Source: Lachnospiraceae bacterium C7 (GTDB lineage Bacteria > Bacillota > Clostridia > Lachnospirales > Lachnospiraceae). Taken from it: a DNA stretch of 64,000 bases. Within the stretch, counting starts at the first letter, position 1, and each line of letters starts with the position of its first letter. The position numbers and the translations under genes are program-made. Below the pieces are notes generated by a model that was not told the origin of the DNA, searched no databases, and saw only the letters and a list, made by a program, of their open reading frames with translations. The stretch covers positions 1 through 64,000 of the forward strand of contig FOPE01000009.1 of the NCBI GenBank assembly GCA_900113385.1, given 5' to 3'. Shown here piece after piece: positions 53,149-63,117 of this stretch.

Positions 53149-55404
53149 ATGGAAAGCTTTTTTAGATTAAGTAGAAAGGATTATAGATTGGAAACTATAA
53201 ACGGATATGTTGATCATATAATATTTCGCAATGAAGAAAACGGATATACGGTATTGATCCTTGTTGATGAAGGTGAAGATATAACATGTGTTGGAACATT
53301 TACAGATGTTTCCGAAGGAGAAAACATAGAGTGTGAAGGTGAGTTTACAACACATCCGACATACGGCAAACAATTTAAAACAAAATCCTACCAACATAAA
53401 GAACCAGAGGATGAAACTGCTATAGAAAGGTATCTAGGTTCAGGTGCAATCAAAGGATTAGGAAAAGCCTTAGCTGCTCGAATAGTTAAAAAATTTAAAA
53501 AAGATACATTCCGAATAATTGAAGAAGAACCAGAGCGTTTATCATCGGTAAAAGGCATTAGTGAACAAAAAGCAATGGACATAGCTAATCAGATTAATGA
53601 AAAAAAAGATTTAAGAAGAGCTATGATTTATTTACAGCAATATGGTATTTCAACAGTTATGGCTGTTAAAATTTATAAAGAATACAAACAAGATGTTTTT
53701 AAAATATTAAAGGAAAATCCTTATAAACTTGCAGAAGATATAGGTGGTATTGGATTTAGAACTGCAGACACAATTGCAGCGAAAATTGGTATAAAGCCAG
53801 ACTCAGATTTTAGAATTCAAAGCGGTGTACTATATACTTTGCAACAAGCTTCTGCCGAAGGACATACATATTTACCTTATGATGAGTTAATTGAAGAAAG
53901 CATTAAGGTTTTAGGTGTAACAGAGGATCAAATAGATATTAATATTAAAAATTTAGCCATAGATAAGAAAGTTGTAATTACAGAGAAAAACAGTGATAAA
54001 CAAGTTTTTTATGCACCTTATTTTTACATGGAATCAAATTCTTCTAAAATGTTAAAAAACCTTAATGACTATTTTGAAATAGCAGATTCAGAAGTAGAAA
54101 ATTGTATTAAAAAAATCGAAAAGAAAACGGGAATGGAACTTGACGATGCTCAAAGAGATGCGGTAAAAGCAGCAGCTCATAATGGAGTATTGATAATAAC
54201 AGGTGGTCCTGGTACAGGTAAAACAACAACAATTAATACAATAATTAAATATTTTGAAATGGAAGGCTTAGACATTTTCTTAGCTGCTCCAACGGGAAGA
54301 GCTGCTAAACGAATGAGCGAAACAACAGGATTTGAAGCAAAAACAATTCATAGATTGTTAGAATTAAATGGTGGTGCTGAAGGAACTACAGCTTTTGAAA
54401 AAAATGCAGATAATCCATTAGAGGCGGATGTAATCATAATTGATGAAATGTCTATGGTTGATATCAATTTAATGAATGCATTGTTAAAGGCAATTATACC
54501 TGGACAAACTAGACTCATTTTAGTTGGTGATGCAAGCCAGTTACCAAGTGTAGGACCAGGAAGTGTTTTAAAGGATTTAATAGAATCAAAATGTTTTAAA
54601 ACAGTTGCTCTTACAAAAATTTTCAGACAGGCAAGTACTTCAGATATTATTGTGAATGCCCATAAAATTAATAAAGGAGAAATGGTTTTACTAGATAATA
54701 AAAGTAAAGATTTCTTTTTCTTAAAACGATATGAAGCAGATAAAATAATAAATGTTACATTGCAACTTATTATTCAAAAATTACCGAAATATGTAGATGC
54801 AACAACTTATGATATTCAGGTTTTAACTCCAATGAGAAAGGGATTGCTAGGAGTTGAAAGACTAAATGGTATATTACAAAATTACATAAATCCCCCATCT
54901 GAAAAAAAGAAGGAAAAAGAGCATAATGGAAAAATCTTCAGAGAAGGAGATAAAATTATGCAAATGAAAAATAATTATCAAATTGATTGGGAAGTAAAAA
55001 CAAAATATGGCCTTGCAATTGATAAAGGTACAGGTGTTTTTAATGGTGATGTAGGAATTATTGAAAAAATAAATGATTATACAGAGACAATTACAATCAA
55101 TTTTGATGATAATAAAAAAGTAGAATATCCATTTAAACTTTTAGATGATTTAGATTTAGCCTATGCTATTACAATACATAAATCTCAAGGTTCGGAATAC
55201 CCAGCAGTTGTTATGCCGCTTTTATCAGGGCCAACAATGCTTATGAATAGAAACCTTTTATATACGGCTGTTACTAGAGCTAAAAAATGTGTTACAATAG
55301 TAGGGAATGATAAAACATTTGATATGATGGTGAAGAATGTTTCACAACAAAAAAGATATAGCGGACTAAAGGACCGCCTGATGGAGGATAATTATGGAAA
55401 CTAG
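53149..55404 (+). CDS. recD2: RecD2-type helicase
   Basis: 5'-3' DNA helicase of 751 residues, the stand-alone RecD relative of bacteria without RecBCD. N-terminal OB-like part (VDHIIFRNEENGYTVLIL), helix-hairpin-helix repeats (AIKGLGKALAARI, VKGISEQKA, DIGGIGFRTAD), Walker A ITGGPGTGKTTTI (about 350-362), Walker B IIDEMSMVD, RLILVGDASQLPSVGPGSVL and the C-terminal AYAITIHKSQGSEYP motif. It probably acts in repair or fork stability. The ATG at 53149 has a poor ribosome site; a TTG at 53188 behind AAAGGA gives METINGYVDH and is a real alternative. Confidence 0.93.
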   Translation: MESFFRLSRKDYRLETINGYVDHIIFRNEENGYTVLILVDEGEDITCVGTFTDVSEGENIECEGEFTTHPTYGKQFKTKSYQHKEPEDETAIERYLGSGAIKGLGKALAARIVKKFKKDTFRIIEEEPERLSSVKGISEQKAMDIANQINEKKDLRRAMIYLQQYGISTVMAVKIYKEYKQDVFKILKENPYKLAEDIGGIGFRTADTIAAKIGIKPDSDFRIQSGVLYTLQQASAEGHTYLPYDELIEESIKVLGVTEDQIDINIKNLAIDKKVVITEKNSDKQVFYAPYFYMESNSSKMLKNLNDYFEIADSEVENCIKKIEKKTGMELDDAQRDAVKAAAHNGVLIITGGPGTGKTTTINTIIKYFEMEGLDIFLAAPTGRAAKRMSETTGFEAKTIHRLLELNGGAEGTTAFEKNADNPLEADVIIIDEMSMVDINLMNALLKAIIPGQTRLILVGDASQLPSVGPGSVLKDLIESKCFKTVALTKIFRQASTSDIIVNAHKINKGEMVLLDNKSKDFFFLKRYEADKIINVTLQLIIQKLPKYVDATTYDIQVLTPMRKGLLGVERLNGILQNYINPPSEKKKEKEHNGKIFREGDKIMQMKNNYQIDWEVKTKYGLAIDKGTGVFNGDVGIIEKINDYTETITINFDDNKKVEYPFKLLDDLDLAYAITIHKSQGSEYPAVVMPLLSGPTMLMNRNLLYTAVTRAKKCVTIVGNDKTFDMMVKNVSQQKRYSGLKDRLMEDNYGN

Positions 55405-55972
55405 ACCTATGTATGGACCTGAATTAGTCGGGGCAGTAAATTTAGCGCGTTACACATACGAAAATAGTATTGAAGAACCAACAGATAATCCAATGCAAAA
55501 ACAATTTTTTCTACAATATGTAGAAGCAAATAATATAATCAATTTAGTAGACTATAGAAGATTAGTTGTTTTTGGAACATTTAATGACGTGGGAGAATTA
55601 GTAGCAGTTTCAGCGATTAATTCAATGGGGTATATTACAATGCTATATATATTACCACAGTATCAGTGGCAAGGTATTGGTAAAAGAATGATACGTATAA
55701 TGGAGTTATATGCGTACAGTAACTGGAAATTAAATTCAGTTAGAATAAATGTTACACCAGCAAATAGACAAATTTATTTTGCAAATAGAGGATTTATGCC
55801 GATGAATGTAATGCAAGGTGGAAATATGGCATATTGTGAAATGTTTAAGCCTATTGATTTTGGCAAAAATAAATACATGTCACGACCATTAAATAAAAAA
55901 GTGACAGCTGCAGTTATTTGTTCAGGATTAGTTTTATGTAATGTTTTTGCGTGGATATGTTGCATAATTTAA
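55394..55972 (+). CDS. GNAT acetyltransferase with C-terminal membrane anchor
   Basis: Protein of 192 residues overlapping the recD2 end by 11 bases. The GNAT core shows an acetyl-CoA loop QYQWQGIGKRMI (about 95-106) and a following NVTPANRQIYFANRGF block. The last 30 residues (KVTAAVICSGLVLCNVFAWICCII) form a hydrophobic helix, so the enzyme is likely tail-anchored with the catalytic domain in the cytosol. Substrate unknown. The overlap with recD2 and the shared GGAGG site mean the two are translated together. Confidence 0.8.
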   Translation: METRPMYGPELVGAVNLARYTYENSIEEPTDNPMQKQFFLQYVEANNIINLVDYRRLVVFGTFNDVGELVAVSAINSMGYITMLYILPQYQWQGIGKRMIRIMELYAYSNWKLNSVRINVTPANRQIYFANRGFMPMNVMQGGNMAYCEMFKPIDFGKNKYMSRPLNKKVTAAVICSGLVLCNVFAWICCII

Positions 55973-55982
55973 ATTGAAAATT

Positions 55983-56028
55983 CAAGGGATAAATTAATTA
56001 TTTATTAGAAATTTTAATTTATCTCTTG
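55983..56028. other. Long AT-rich hairpin upstream of carA
   Basis: CAAGGGATAAATTAA (55983-55997) pairs with TTAATTTATCTCTTG (56014-56028) with one G-U. No T-run follows on the plus strand, so it may be a weak terminator of the recD2 unit or a protein site next to the carA promoter. Confidence 0.5.
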
Positions 56029-56107
56029 CAAAAATTCAGATATTGTGATACTATTTTAGCAATTTAGGCACATGCTGAGCGAAAAAAGAGACTCTCTCTT
56101 TTTTTTT
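56026..56107 (+). promoter_or_regulatory. carAB promoter and leader attenuator
   Basis: TTGCAA (56026-56031), 17-base spacer, TACTAT (56049-56054), then a leader hairpin AAAAAAGAGA (56082-56091) / TCTCTTTTTT (56095-56104) running into a T-run to 56107. A terminator between promoter and first gene suggests pyrimidine- or arginine-linked attenuation. Confidence 0.65.
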
Positions 56108-56147
56108 GCCAAGATGTAGAGGAAATAATGAAAGGGCAGGGAAAGAA

Positions 56148-57218
56148 ATGAAAGCATTTTTAATACTTGAAGATGGAACTGTGTTTACTGGAAGTAGCAT
56201 AGGTTCAACACGTGATGTAATTAGTGAAATTGTATTTAATACTTCGATGACAGGTTATTTAGAAGTATTAACTGATCCATCTTACGCTGGACAAGCGGTG
56301 GTGATGACTTATCCGTTAATTGGTAATTATGGTATTACACCAGATATGGAGTCGAAAAAGCCATGGCCAGACGGATATATCGTAAGAGAGTTATCACGAA
56401 TTCCAAGTAATTTTCGTTCGGAGGGAACTATTCAAGACTTCCTGCTAAAACATGATATTCCTGGTATTTCGGGAATTGATACTCGAGCACTCACCAAAAT
56501 TCTCAGAGAAAAAGGTACTATGAATGGTATGATTACTACTAATGAGAATTTTAATCTTGATGAAATTATTCCAAAATTGAAATTATATACAACAGGTAAT
56601 GTAGTTGAAAAAGTTACTTGTGATGAAAAATCTATTTTAAAAGGCAATGGTAAGAAAGTTGCTCTTCTTGACTTTGGCGCAAAAAACAATATTGCGAAAT
56701 CTCTTAATCAACGTGGTTGTGAAGTTACTATTTATCCAGCACATACAACTGCAGAAGAAATCTTAAACTCAAATCCAGATGGAATTATGTTAAGTAATGG
56801 CCCTGGAGATCCAAAAGAATGTACATCAATTATTAAAGAAATTAAAAAATTATATGATTCAAATGTTCCTATTTTTGCAATTTGCTTAGGACATCAGTTA
56901 ATGGCGCTTGCTACAGGAGCTGATACTCATAAAATGAAATATGGACATAGAGGTGGAAATCATCCAGTAAAAGATTTAAAAACAGGAAGAGTTTATATTT
57001 CATCTCAGAACCATGGATATGTTGTAGACACATCTACTTTAGATGAAAAGATTGCAAAACCAGCTTTCGTTAATGTTAACGATGGCACAAACGAAGGACT
57101 TGAGTACATTGGAAAGAACATTTTTACAGTTCAATTCCATCCAGAAGCATGTCCTGGACCTCAGGATTCATCATATTTATTTGATCGTTTTATTGACATG
57201 ATGGGAGGAGAAAAGTAA
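56148..57218 (+). CDS. carA: Carbamoyl-phosphate synthase small subunit
   Basis: Glutamine amidotransferase subunit, 356 residues, that feeds ammonia to CarB for arginine and pyrimidine synthesis. The N-terminal interaction domain has FNTSMTGYLEVLTDPSYAGQ; the class I amidotransferase domain has the nucleophile in FAICLGHQLMALA (Cys about 245) and the His/Glu pair in QFHPEACPGP. The start at 56148 is the family MKAFLILEDG; the upstream TTG frame is not conserved. The ATG is behind GGGAAAG, a modest ribosome site. Stop overlaps carB start by one base. Confidence 0.95.
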   Translation: MKAFLILEDGTVFTGSSIGSTRDVISEIVFNTSMTGYLEVLTDPSYAGQAVVMTYPLIGNYGITPDMESKKPWPDGYIVRELSRIPSNFRSEGTIQDFLLKHDIPGISGIDTRALTKILREKGTMNGMITTNENFNLDEIIPKLKLYTTGNVVEKVTCDEKSILKGNGKKVALLDFGAKNNIAKSLNQRGCEVTIYPAHTTAEEILNSNPDGIMLSNGPGDPKECTSIIKEIKKLYDSNVPIFAICLGHQLMALATGADTHKMKYGHRGGNHPVKDLKTGRVYISSQNHGYVVDTSTLDEKIAKPAFVNVNDGTNEGLEYIGKNIFTVQFHPEACPGPQDSSYLFDRFIDMMGGEK

Positions 57219-60200
57219 TGCCTAGAAATAAAGAGATAAAAAAAGTTTTAGTAATTGGATCAGGTCCAATTGTAATTGGACAAGCTGCAGAGTTTGACTA
57301 CGCCGGAACACAGGCATGTCGTTCATTAAAAGAGGAAGGCATTGAAGTATGTTTGGTAAACTCAAACCCAGCAACCATCATGACAGATAAGGAAATTGCA
57401 GATCAGGTTTACATTGAACCACTTACAACAAAAGTTCTAGAAGAGATTATTGAAAAAGAAAAACCAGATAGCATTTTACCAACATTAGGTGGTCAAGCAG
57501 GATTAAACCTAGGAATGGAACTTGCAGAATCAGGTGTTTTAGAAAAATACAATGTAAAATTAATAGGAACAACAGCGGAAACTATTTTTAAAGCAGAAGA
57601 TAGACAAGCTTTTAAAGATACAATGGAAAAAATTGGAGAGCCAGTAGCTGCATCACAGGTTGTAACAAACATTGATGATGGTATTAAATTTACAAATACA
57701 ATAGGTTATCCAGTAGTACTTAGACCAGCATTTACCCTTGGTGGTAGCGGTGGAGGAATTGCCCACAATGAACAAGAATTAGTTGACATCTTATCAAATG
57801 GTTTAAGACTTAGCCGTGTAGGAGAGGTTTTAGTTGAAAGATGTATTGCTGGTTGGAAAGAAGTAGAATACGAAGTAATGCGTGATGCAAATGGAAACTG
57901 TATCACAGTTTGTAACATGGAAAATATTGATCCAGTAGGTGTACATACAGGAGATTCAATTGTAGTAGCACCTTCACAAACACTAGGAGATAAAGAGTAT
58001 CAGATGCTTAGAAGTTCAGCATTAAACATTATTGATGAACTTAAAATTACAGGAGGATGTAACGTACAATATGCATTAAATCCAGAATCATTTGAATATT
58101 GTGTAATTGAAGTTAACCCTCGTGTATCTAGATCATCAGCTTTAGCATCAAAAGCAACAGGTTATCCAATTGCAAAAGTTACTGCAAAAATTGCATTAGG
58201 ATATAACCTTGATGAAATCGAAAATGCAATTACTAAAAAAACATATGCAAGTTTTGAGCCAATGCTTGATTATTGTGTAGTTAAAATTCCAAGATTGCCA
58301 TTCGACAAATTTATTACAGCAAAGAGAACATTAACAACACAAATGAAAGCAACTGGAGAAGTTATGAGTATATGTGATAACTTCGAAGGTGCATTAATGA
58401 AAGCAATTAGATCCCTTGAGCAACATGTAGATTCAATGAGATCATATGACTTTACTAAACTTACAAAAGAAGAAGTATTAAAGCAACTTGCAGTAGTAGA
58501 TGATAGAAGAATTTGGGTAATAGCTGAAGCACTTAGACGTGGAATTAGTTATGATAAAATTCATGAAATTACAAAGATTGATTTATGGTTTATAGACAAG
58601 ATTGCGATTTTAGTAGAAATGGAAGAGCGTCTTGAAAAAGAAGAACTTACAGTAGAGTTACTAAAAGAAGCAAAAAGAATTGAATTCCCTGACACAGTAA
58701 TCGCAGAGCTTACAGGAAAAACACAAGAAGAAATCAGAGATATGCGATATGCAAATGGAATAATTGCAGCTTATAAGATGGTTGATACATGTGCCGCAGA
58801 GTTTGAAGCTGAGACACCATATTATTACTCAGTTTATGGAAGTGAAAACGAAGCAGTAGAAACAAAGCCAGAGAAAAAAGTGTTGGTATTAGGATCAGGT
58901 CCAATTAGAATCGGACAAGGTATTGAATTTGATTTCTGTTCAGTACATTGTACATGGGCATTTGCAAAAGAAGGTTGGGAAACTGTAATTGTAAATAATA
59001 ACCCAGAAACAGTTTCAACAGATTTTGATATAGCAGATAAATTATACTTCGAGCCACTTACAGCAGAAGATGTAGAAAGCATTGTAAATATTGAAAAACC
59101 AGACGGAGCAGTAGTTCAATTTGGTGGACAAACAGCTATTAAATTAACAGAAGCTCTTATGAAAATGGGAGTTAAAATTTTGGGAACTAAAGCAGAAGAC
59201 GTAGATGCTGCAGAAGATAGAGAATTATTTGATGAGATTCTTGAAAAAACAGGTATTCCAAGAGCTGCTGGTGGAACAGTATTTACAGCAGATGAAGCAA
59301 AAGAAGTAGCCAATAGATTAGGATATCCAGTGCTTGTAAGACCATCATATGTCTTAGGTGGACAAGGAATGCAAATAGCATTTTCAGATGAAGAAATTGA
59401 AGAGTACATGGGAATTATCAATAGATATGCGCAAGATCATCCAATTCTTGTAGACAAATATTTACAAGGAAAAGAAGTTGAAGTTGATGCAGTGTGTGAT
59501 GGCGAAAATATTTTGATCCCTGGAATTATGGAGCATATAGAAAGAACAGGTATCCACTCAGGAGATTCGATTTCTGTATATCCAGCCCCAACTATTAGCG
59601 AACACGCAAAAAATAAAATAGTTGATTACACAGGTAGACTTGCAAGAGCTCTTCATGTAAAAGGACTTATCAATATTCAGTTCATAGACATGGATGATGA
59701 AATTTACGTAATTGAAGTTAACCCAAGATCATCAAGAACAGTTCCTTATATTAGTAAGGTTACAGGAATTCCAATTGTAGATCTTGCAACAAAAGTGATT
59801 TTGGGAAAAACAATTGAAGAATTAGGATATAAACCAGGACTTGCACCAACAGCAGACTATATAGCAGTAAAAATGCCAGTATTCTCATTTGAAAAATTAA
59901 GAGGAGCAGAAATTTCATTAGGACCTGAAATGAAATCAACAGGTGAATGTTTAGGAATTGCAAAAACATTCAATGAAGCATTATATAAGGCCTTCCTTGG
60001 AGCAGGTGTAGTTTTACCAAAATACAAGCAAATGATCATGACAGTAAAAGATGCAGACAAACCAGAAGCAGTAGGAATTGCAAGAAGATTTAAAAACCTA
60101 GGTTATACAATCTATGCTACAAGAAGTACTGCAAAATATTTACAAGAACATGGAATTGACGCATTAAGAGTTAATAAAATTGCACAGGAATCTCCTAACG

Positions 60201-60421
60201 TAATGGATCTTATTTTAGGACATAAGATAGATCTTGTAATTGATACACCAACTCAAGGTAGAGATAAATCAAGAGATGGCTTCTTAATTAGAAGAAATGC
60301 AATTGAAACAGGCGTAAACTGTATAACAGCCCTTGATACTGCTAATGCATTAGCAAGAGCAATGGAAACAGCAGATGGAAGATTAACACCAGTAGATATA
60401 GCAACAGTAAAAAACATGTAG
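57218..60421 (+). CDS. carB: Carbamoyl-phosphate synthase large subunit
   Basis: Builds carbamoyl phosphate from ammonia, bicarbonate and two ATP; 1067 residues. The two homologous synthetase halves are clear, each beginning with a biotin-carboxylase-type loop (VLVIGSGPIVIGQAAEFDYAG near the N-terminus and VLVLGSGPIRIGQGIEFDF near residue 555). ATP-grasp residues appear as RPAFTLGGSGGGIA and RPSYVLGGQGMQIA. The final 130 residues are the MGS-type regulatory domain (GRDKSRDGFLIRRNAI). Translation is coupled to carA. Confidence 0.96.
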   Translation: MPRNKEIKKVLVIGSGPIVIGQAAEFDYAGTQACRSLKEEGIEVCLVNSNPATIMTDKEIADQVYIEPLTTKVLEEIIEKEKPDSILPTLGGQAGLNLGMELAESGVLEKYNVKLIGTTAETIFKAEDRQAFKDTMEKIGEPVAASQVVTNIDDGIKFTNTIGYPVVLRPAFTLGGSGGGIAHNEQELVDILSNGLRLSRVGEVLVERCIAGWKEVEYEVMRDANGNCITVCNMENIDPVGVHTGDSIVVAPSQTLGDKEYQMLRSSALNIIDELKITGGCNVQYALNPESFEYCVIEVNPRVSRSSALASKATGYPIAKVTAKIALGYNLDEIENAITKKTYASFEPMLDYCVVKIPRLPFDKFITAKRTLTTQMKATGEVMSICDNFEGALMKAIRSLEQHVDSMRSYDFTKLTKEEVLKQLAVVDDRRIWVIAEALRRGISYDKIHEITKIDLWFIDKIAILVEMEERLEKEELTVELLKEAKRIEFPDTVIAELTGKTQEEIRDMRYANGIIAAYKMVDTCAAEFEAETPYYYSVYGSENEAVETKPEKKVLVLGSGPIRIGQGIEFDFCSVHCTWAFAKEGWETVIVNNNPETVSTDFDIADKLYFEPLTAEDVESIVNIEKPDGAVVQFGGQTAIKLTEALMKMGVKILGTKAEDVDAAEDRELFDEILEKTGIPRAAGGTVFTADEAKEVANRLGYPVLVRPSYVLGGQGMQIAFSDEEIEEYMGIINRYAQDHPILVDKYLQGKEVEVDAVCDGENILIPGIMEHIERTGIHSGDSISVYPAPTISEHAKNKIVDYTGRLARALHVKGLINIQFIDMDDEIYVIEVNPRSSRTVPYISKVTGIPIVDLATKVILGKTIEELGYKPGLAPTADYIAVKMPVFSFEKLRGAEISLGPEMKSTGECLGIAKTFNEALYKAFLGAGVVLPKYKQMIMTVKDADKPEAVGIARRFKNLGYTIYATRSTAKYLQEHGIDALRVNKIAQESPNVMDLILGHKIDLVIDTPTQGRDKSRDGFLIRRNAIETGVNCITALDTANALARAMETADGRLTPVDIATVKNM

Positions 60422-60430
60422 TTTAAATAA

Positions 60431-60469
60431 AAAATACACAGCCATTAAGCTGGCTGTGTATTTTGTTTT
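60431..60469. terminator. Bidirectional terminator between carB and the HD-GYP gene
   Basis: Perfect 14-base stem AAAATACACAGCCA (60431-60444) with TGGCTGTGTATTTT (60451-60464), 6-base loop, T-run on both strands. It contains the stop codon of the convergent gene at 60445. Confidence 0.92.
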
Positions 60470-61611
60470 TCTTTTTTAAATTTGGCCGCAAGAGCTTTAA
60501 TTCTAGGATCAGGAACAAATTGTTTAAGTGTTTCTTTATCTATCTTAATACGATTGTCCATAGTTTTCATTAAATCCGAAATTTGAATATATCTATAAAT
60601 TTTAGGATCACTTAAATCATAAATTTGGTTATCAACTAAACGAAGAATAAGTGGTTTCATAAAATCATCATGATTTTCTTCAAGAACAATAGCTTTATCC
60701 CCAGTAGTAAGATCAACGCTAGCTCCTTTTGGCATAATATGAATACATTTAGACAATGCATCAACAACTTTTTTATTATATTTAGAACGTTCTGCATATA
60801 AAAATTTCATAGCCGTTACTTCAGATAAAGGCATATGGTTAATATTCATAGCAGTAAGTTGATCAAAAGTATTAGCAACCTTTAAAACATCAGAAAGTAA
60901 CTCTGTTGTTTTATATGCTTGAGGTTTAGAATGTTCTGTGCTACTAGAATAAATGTAATATTCAATTAAATCTGTCATATCAGGTGGAAAAAGTAATTTG
61001 TTTTCGTATTTTCTAATAAGTTCATATCCTTTTTCCATGGCGTGTTGTATGGTATTTTTGTCATTTTCACTGAGCCAAGCCCCTTTATTTAAGATTTCTT
61101 TTGGAACATAATTATAGCCGATATTGGACAATAGAGCAGCTGCAACACATGTTTTTTGATGTCTAATGTTAAGGTTTAAAACACGAGTAATCATAGCGGA
61201 TAAAATTGCAATGCTAACTCCATGTTTATAAAGGTAGTCATCTGGACTTCTCATATTCTGGCTAAAGTTAATCATATGTTTTAAAGTACCAAATTTCAAT
61301 GAAATATCTTCAACTAAAGGATTAAATTTTTCGGATAAAGATCCGTTTAGCAGAGAGTCGATAGTTTCCTTAAACTGGAAAACGTAAACAGTTTGTTTCT
61401 TTTCAAATTCTATGTCTTCTTCGCTTAATGGAGGCAAAGGCTCTGCAGGTTCTAACACATAAATCCCAATTAATCCAAAATTATGAATACTGTTAATAGC
61501 AGAATCAGTAAGTTTAGAGTCGCGTTCATGTAGCAAAACACCCGACTTATTATATATAGGCTTTGCAAGCCTCATACCCGGTTTTAAAAATTCCGTTCGA
61601 ACAAATTGCAT
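60445..61611 (-). CDS. Degenerate HD-GYP domain protein
   Basis: Protein of 388 residues. The first 90 residues resemble the DUF3391-like lead of HD-GYP proteins (EFLKPGMRLAKPIYNKSG). The HD-GYP core (about 130-300) can be aligned by YKHGVSIAIL (keeps the first His), but the catalytic LLHDIGK motif reads LLSNIGY and the HHE...GYP region reads YIYSSSTEHSKPQAY, so the metal ligands are lost. DVLKVANTFDQLTA matches the later helix. It is therefore likely a receptor or adaptor, not an active c-di-GMP phosphodiesterase. Start ATG has AGGAGGA. C-terminal tail is Lys/Gln-rich. Confidence 0.82.
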   Translation of the reverse strand: MQFVRTEFLKPGMRLAKPIYNKSGVLLHERDSKLTDSAINSIHNFGLIGIYVLEPAEPLPPLSEEDIEFEKKQTVYVFQFKETIDSLLNGSLSEKFNPLVEDISLKFGTLKHMINFSQNMRSPDDYLYKHGVSIAILSAMITRVLNLNIRHQKTCVAAALLSNIGYNYVPKEILNKGAWLSENDKNTIQHAMEKGYELIRKYENKLLFPPDMTDLIEYYIYSSSTEHSKPQAYKTTELLSDVLKVANTFDQLTAMNINHMPLSEVTAMKFLYAERSKYNKKVVDALSKCIHIMPKGASVDLTTGDKAIVLEENHDDFMKPLILRLVDNQIYDLSDPKIYRYIQISDLMKTMDNRIKIDKETLKQFVPDPRIKALAAKFKKEKQNTQPA

Positions 61612-61933
61612 AAATATTCCTCCTATTGGAAATTGAATAAATTTAAAAACTTATGTAATAAATTTATGCGAAACATATGACGCTAAGAAACGCAATTCAT
61701 TTAGTGTATTAAAGTAAAAAGTTGAAAGTGTTTATATAATCTGTTATTATATTAAAGTGATTTTATAAATTTAGTTATAAAATTATAGTAAATTGATAAT
61801 TAAATGATTTCTTGAACAGAGGAATTTAATTATTAATTTTATATTTTTTGATACTCTTACTATTAATTATCGGCAAGTTGTATCAAAAGATGAAAATGTA
61901 ACTCATTAGACCGGCTAGAAAGTAAGGATGGGA
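61612..61933. other. Intergenic region with hydrolase promoter
   Basis: Divergent control region. TTGAAA (61722-61727), 17-base spacer, TATTAT (61745-61750) is a good plus-strand promoter. The 170-base leader contains a perfect TTTTGATAC/GTATCAAAA hairpin (61847-61855 with 61880-61888). No promoter for the minus-strand gene stands out. Confidence 0.55.
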
Positions 61934-63079
61934 ATGAAAAAGAAAATAATTATTGCCATAATCATTGCAACAATATGCGTATCAGGCAGCAATGCAACGA
62001 GAGCCTTAGCGGCAGGCCAAGCAATGGTTTCGAAAGAAGAACTTAAAAAACAAAAAGCAGAAGCTGAAGGTAAAGCGAAAGCATTAGAAGGCGAAAAATC
62101 TAAGAAGCAAGGCGAATTAAATAGTTTAAATTCTAACATGGAGAGTGTTTCAAAACAGGTACAAGATACTAACGATAAGATAGCTGAAACACAGAAAAAA
62201 ATATCAGATTCAAAAGAAAAAATAAAAGCAGCAGAAAAAAAAGCAAAAAAACAATATAATGATATGAAAATAAGAATTCAGTTTATGTATGAGAATACTG
62301 CAGATAATATGGTAGCAGATATTTTTTATTCAAAGAACATGGCAGAATTTTTAAACAGAGCACAGTATGTATCCGATGTTTTTGAATATGACAGAAAAAA
62401 ATTAGATGAATATCAAGAAACATTAGACGGTATTAAAAAGTTAAAATCAGAATTAGAAGCTGAGAACAAACAATTAAGTAGTCAACAACAGAAGTTGAAG
62501 GCCCAGGAAAATGTTTTAAATGCTAATATTCAAAAACAAACACAAGAACTTAAATCAACAACAGATGCTTACAATTCACAAAAAGGTCAAGCACAAGATT
62601 TAGATGCTAAGATTAAAAAAATGGAAGCATATGAAGCAGAACAAGAAAGAAAAAGAGCTGAAGAAGAAGCTAGAAGACAAAAACAAGGTGAAGGTGATAA
62701 AAATCCACCAGTAGACTACACAGGTCAAGCTATTGTTGCAGACACATCAGATGAATATTTACTTGCAGCAATTATTCAGTGTGAAGCAGGAGGAGAGTCA
62801 TATGCAGGACAAGTTGCAGTAGGTAGTGTAGTTGTAAACAGAGTCCATAGTCCAGCATATCCAAGTACCATAGCAGGGGTAGTTTATCAAAGTGGACAAT
62901 TTACTCCAGCTGGAAGTGGTAGATTAGCCTTAGTTATTCAGAATCATAAAGTAAGCGCAAGCTGTCAAAAAGCAGCAAAACAAGTACTTGCAGGAAATAT
63001 TAATACAAAATGCTTACATTTTTGTGTAAATACCGGAAATATAAGCGGAACAGTAATTGATAATCAGGTATTTTATTAA
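61934..63079 (+). CDS. Secreted CwlO/SleB-like cell-wall hydrolase
   Basis: Exported protein of 381 residues. N-terminal signal peptide (MKKKIIIAIIIATICVSG, cut near ALAAG). Residues about 40-250 form a long coiled coil (repeated KKQ/EAE/KLK heptads) like the CwlO lead. The C-terminal 110 residues match the SleB/hydrolase_2 fold: LLAAIIQCEAGGESYAGQVA with the catalytic Glu, VGSVVVNRVHSP and YQSGQFTPAG. It would cleave peptidoglycan, in spore cortex or vegetative wall. I prefer the ATG at 61934 over 61928, since TAAGGA sits too close to the latter. A Glu/Arg-rich linker joins the two parts. Confidence 0.87.
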   Translation: MKKKIIIAIIIATICVSGSNATRALAAGQAMVSKEELKKQKAEAEGKAKALEGEKSKKQGELNSLNSNMESVSKQVQDTNDKIAETQKKISDSKEKIKAAEKKAKKQYNDMKIRIQFMYENTADNMVADIFYSKNMAEFLNRAQYVSDVFEYDRKKLDEYQETLDGIKKLKSELEAENKQLSSQQQKLKAQENVLNANIQKQTQELKSTTDAYNSQKGQAQDLDAKIKKMEAYEAEQERKRAEEEARRQKQGEGDKNPPVDYTGQAIVADTSDEYLLAAIIQCEAGGESYAGQVAVGSVVVNRVHSPAYPSTIAGVVYQSGQFTPAGSGRLALVIQNHKVSASCQKAAKQVLAGNINTKCLHFCVNTGNISGTVIDNQVFY

Positions 63080-63117
63080 AAACATAAAACATTGCCTTAA
63101 ATGTTAGAAAATAATAT

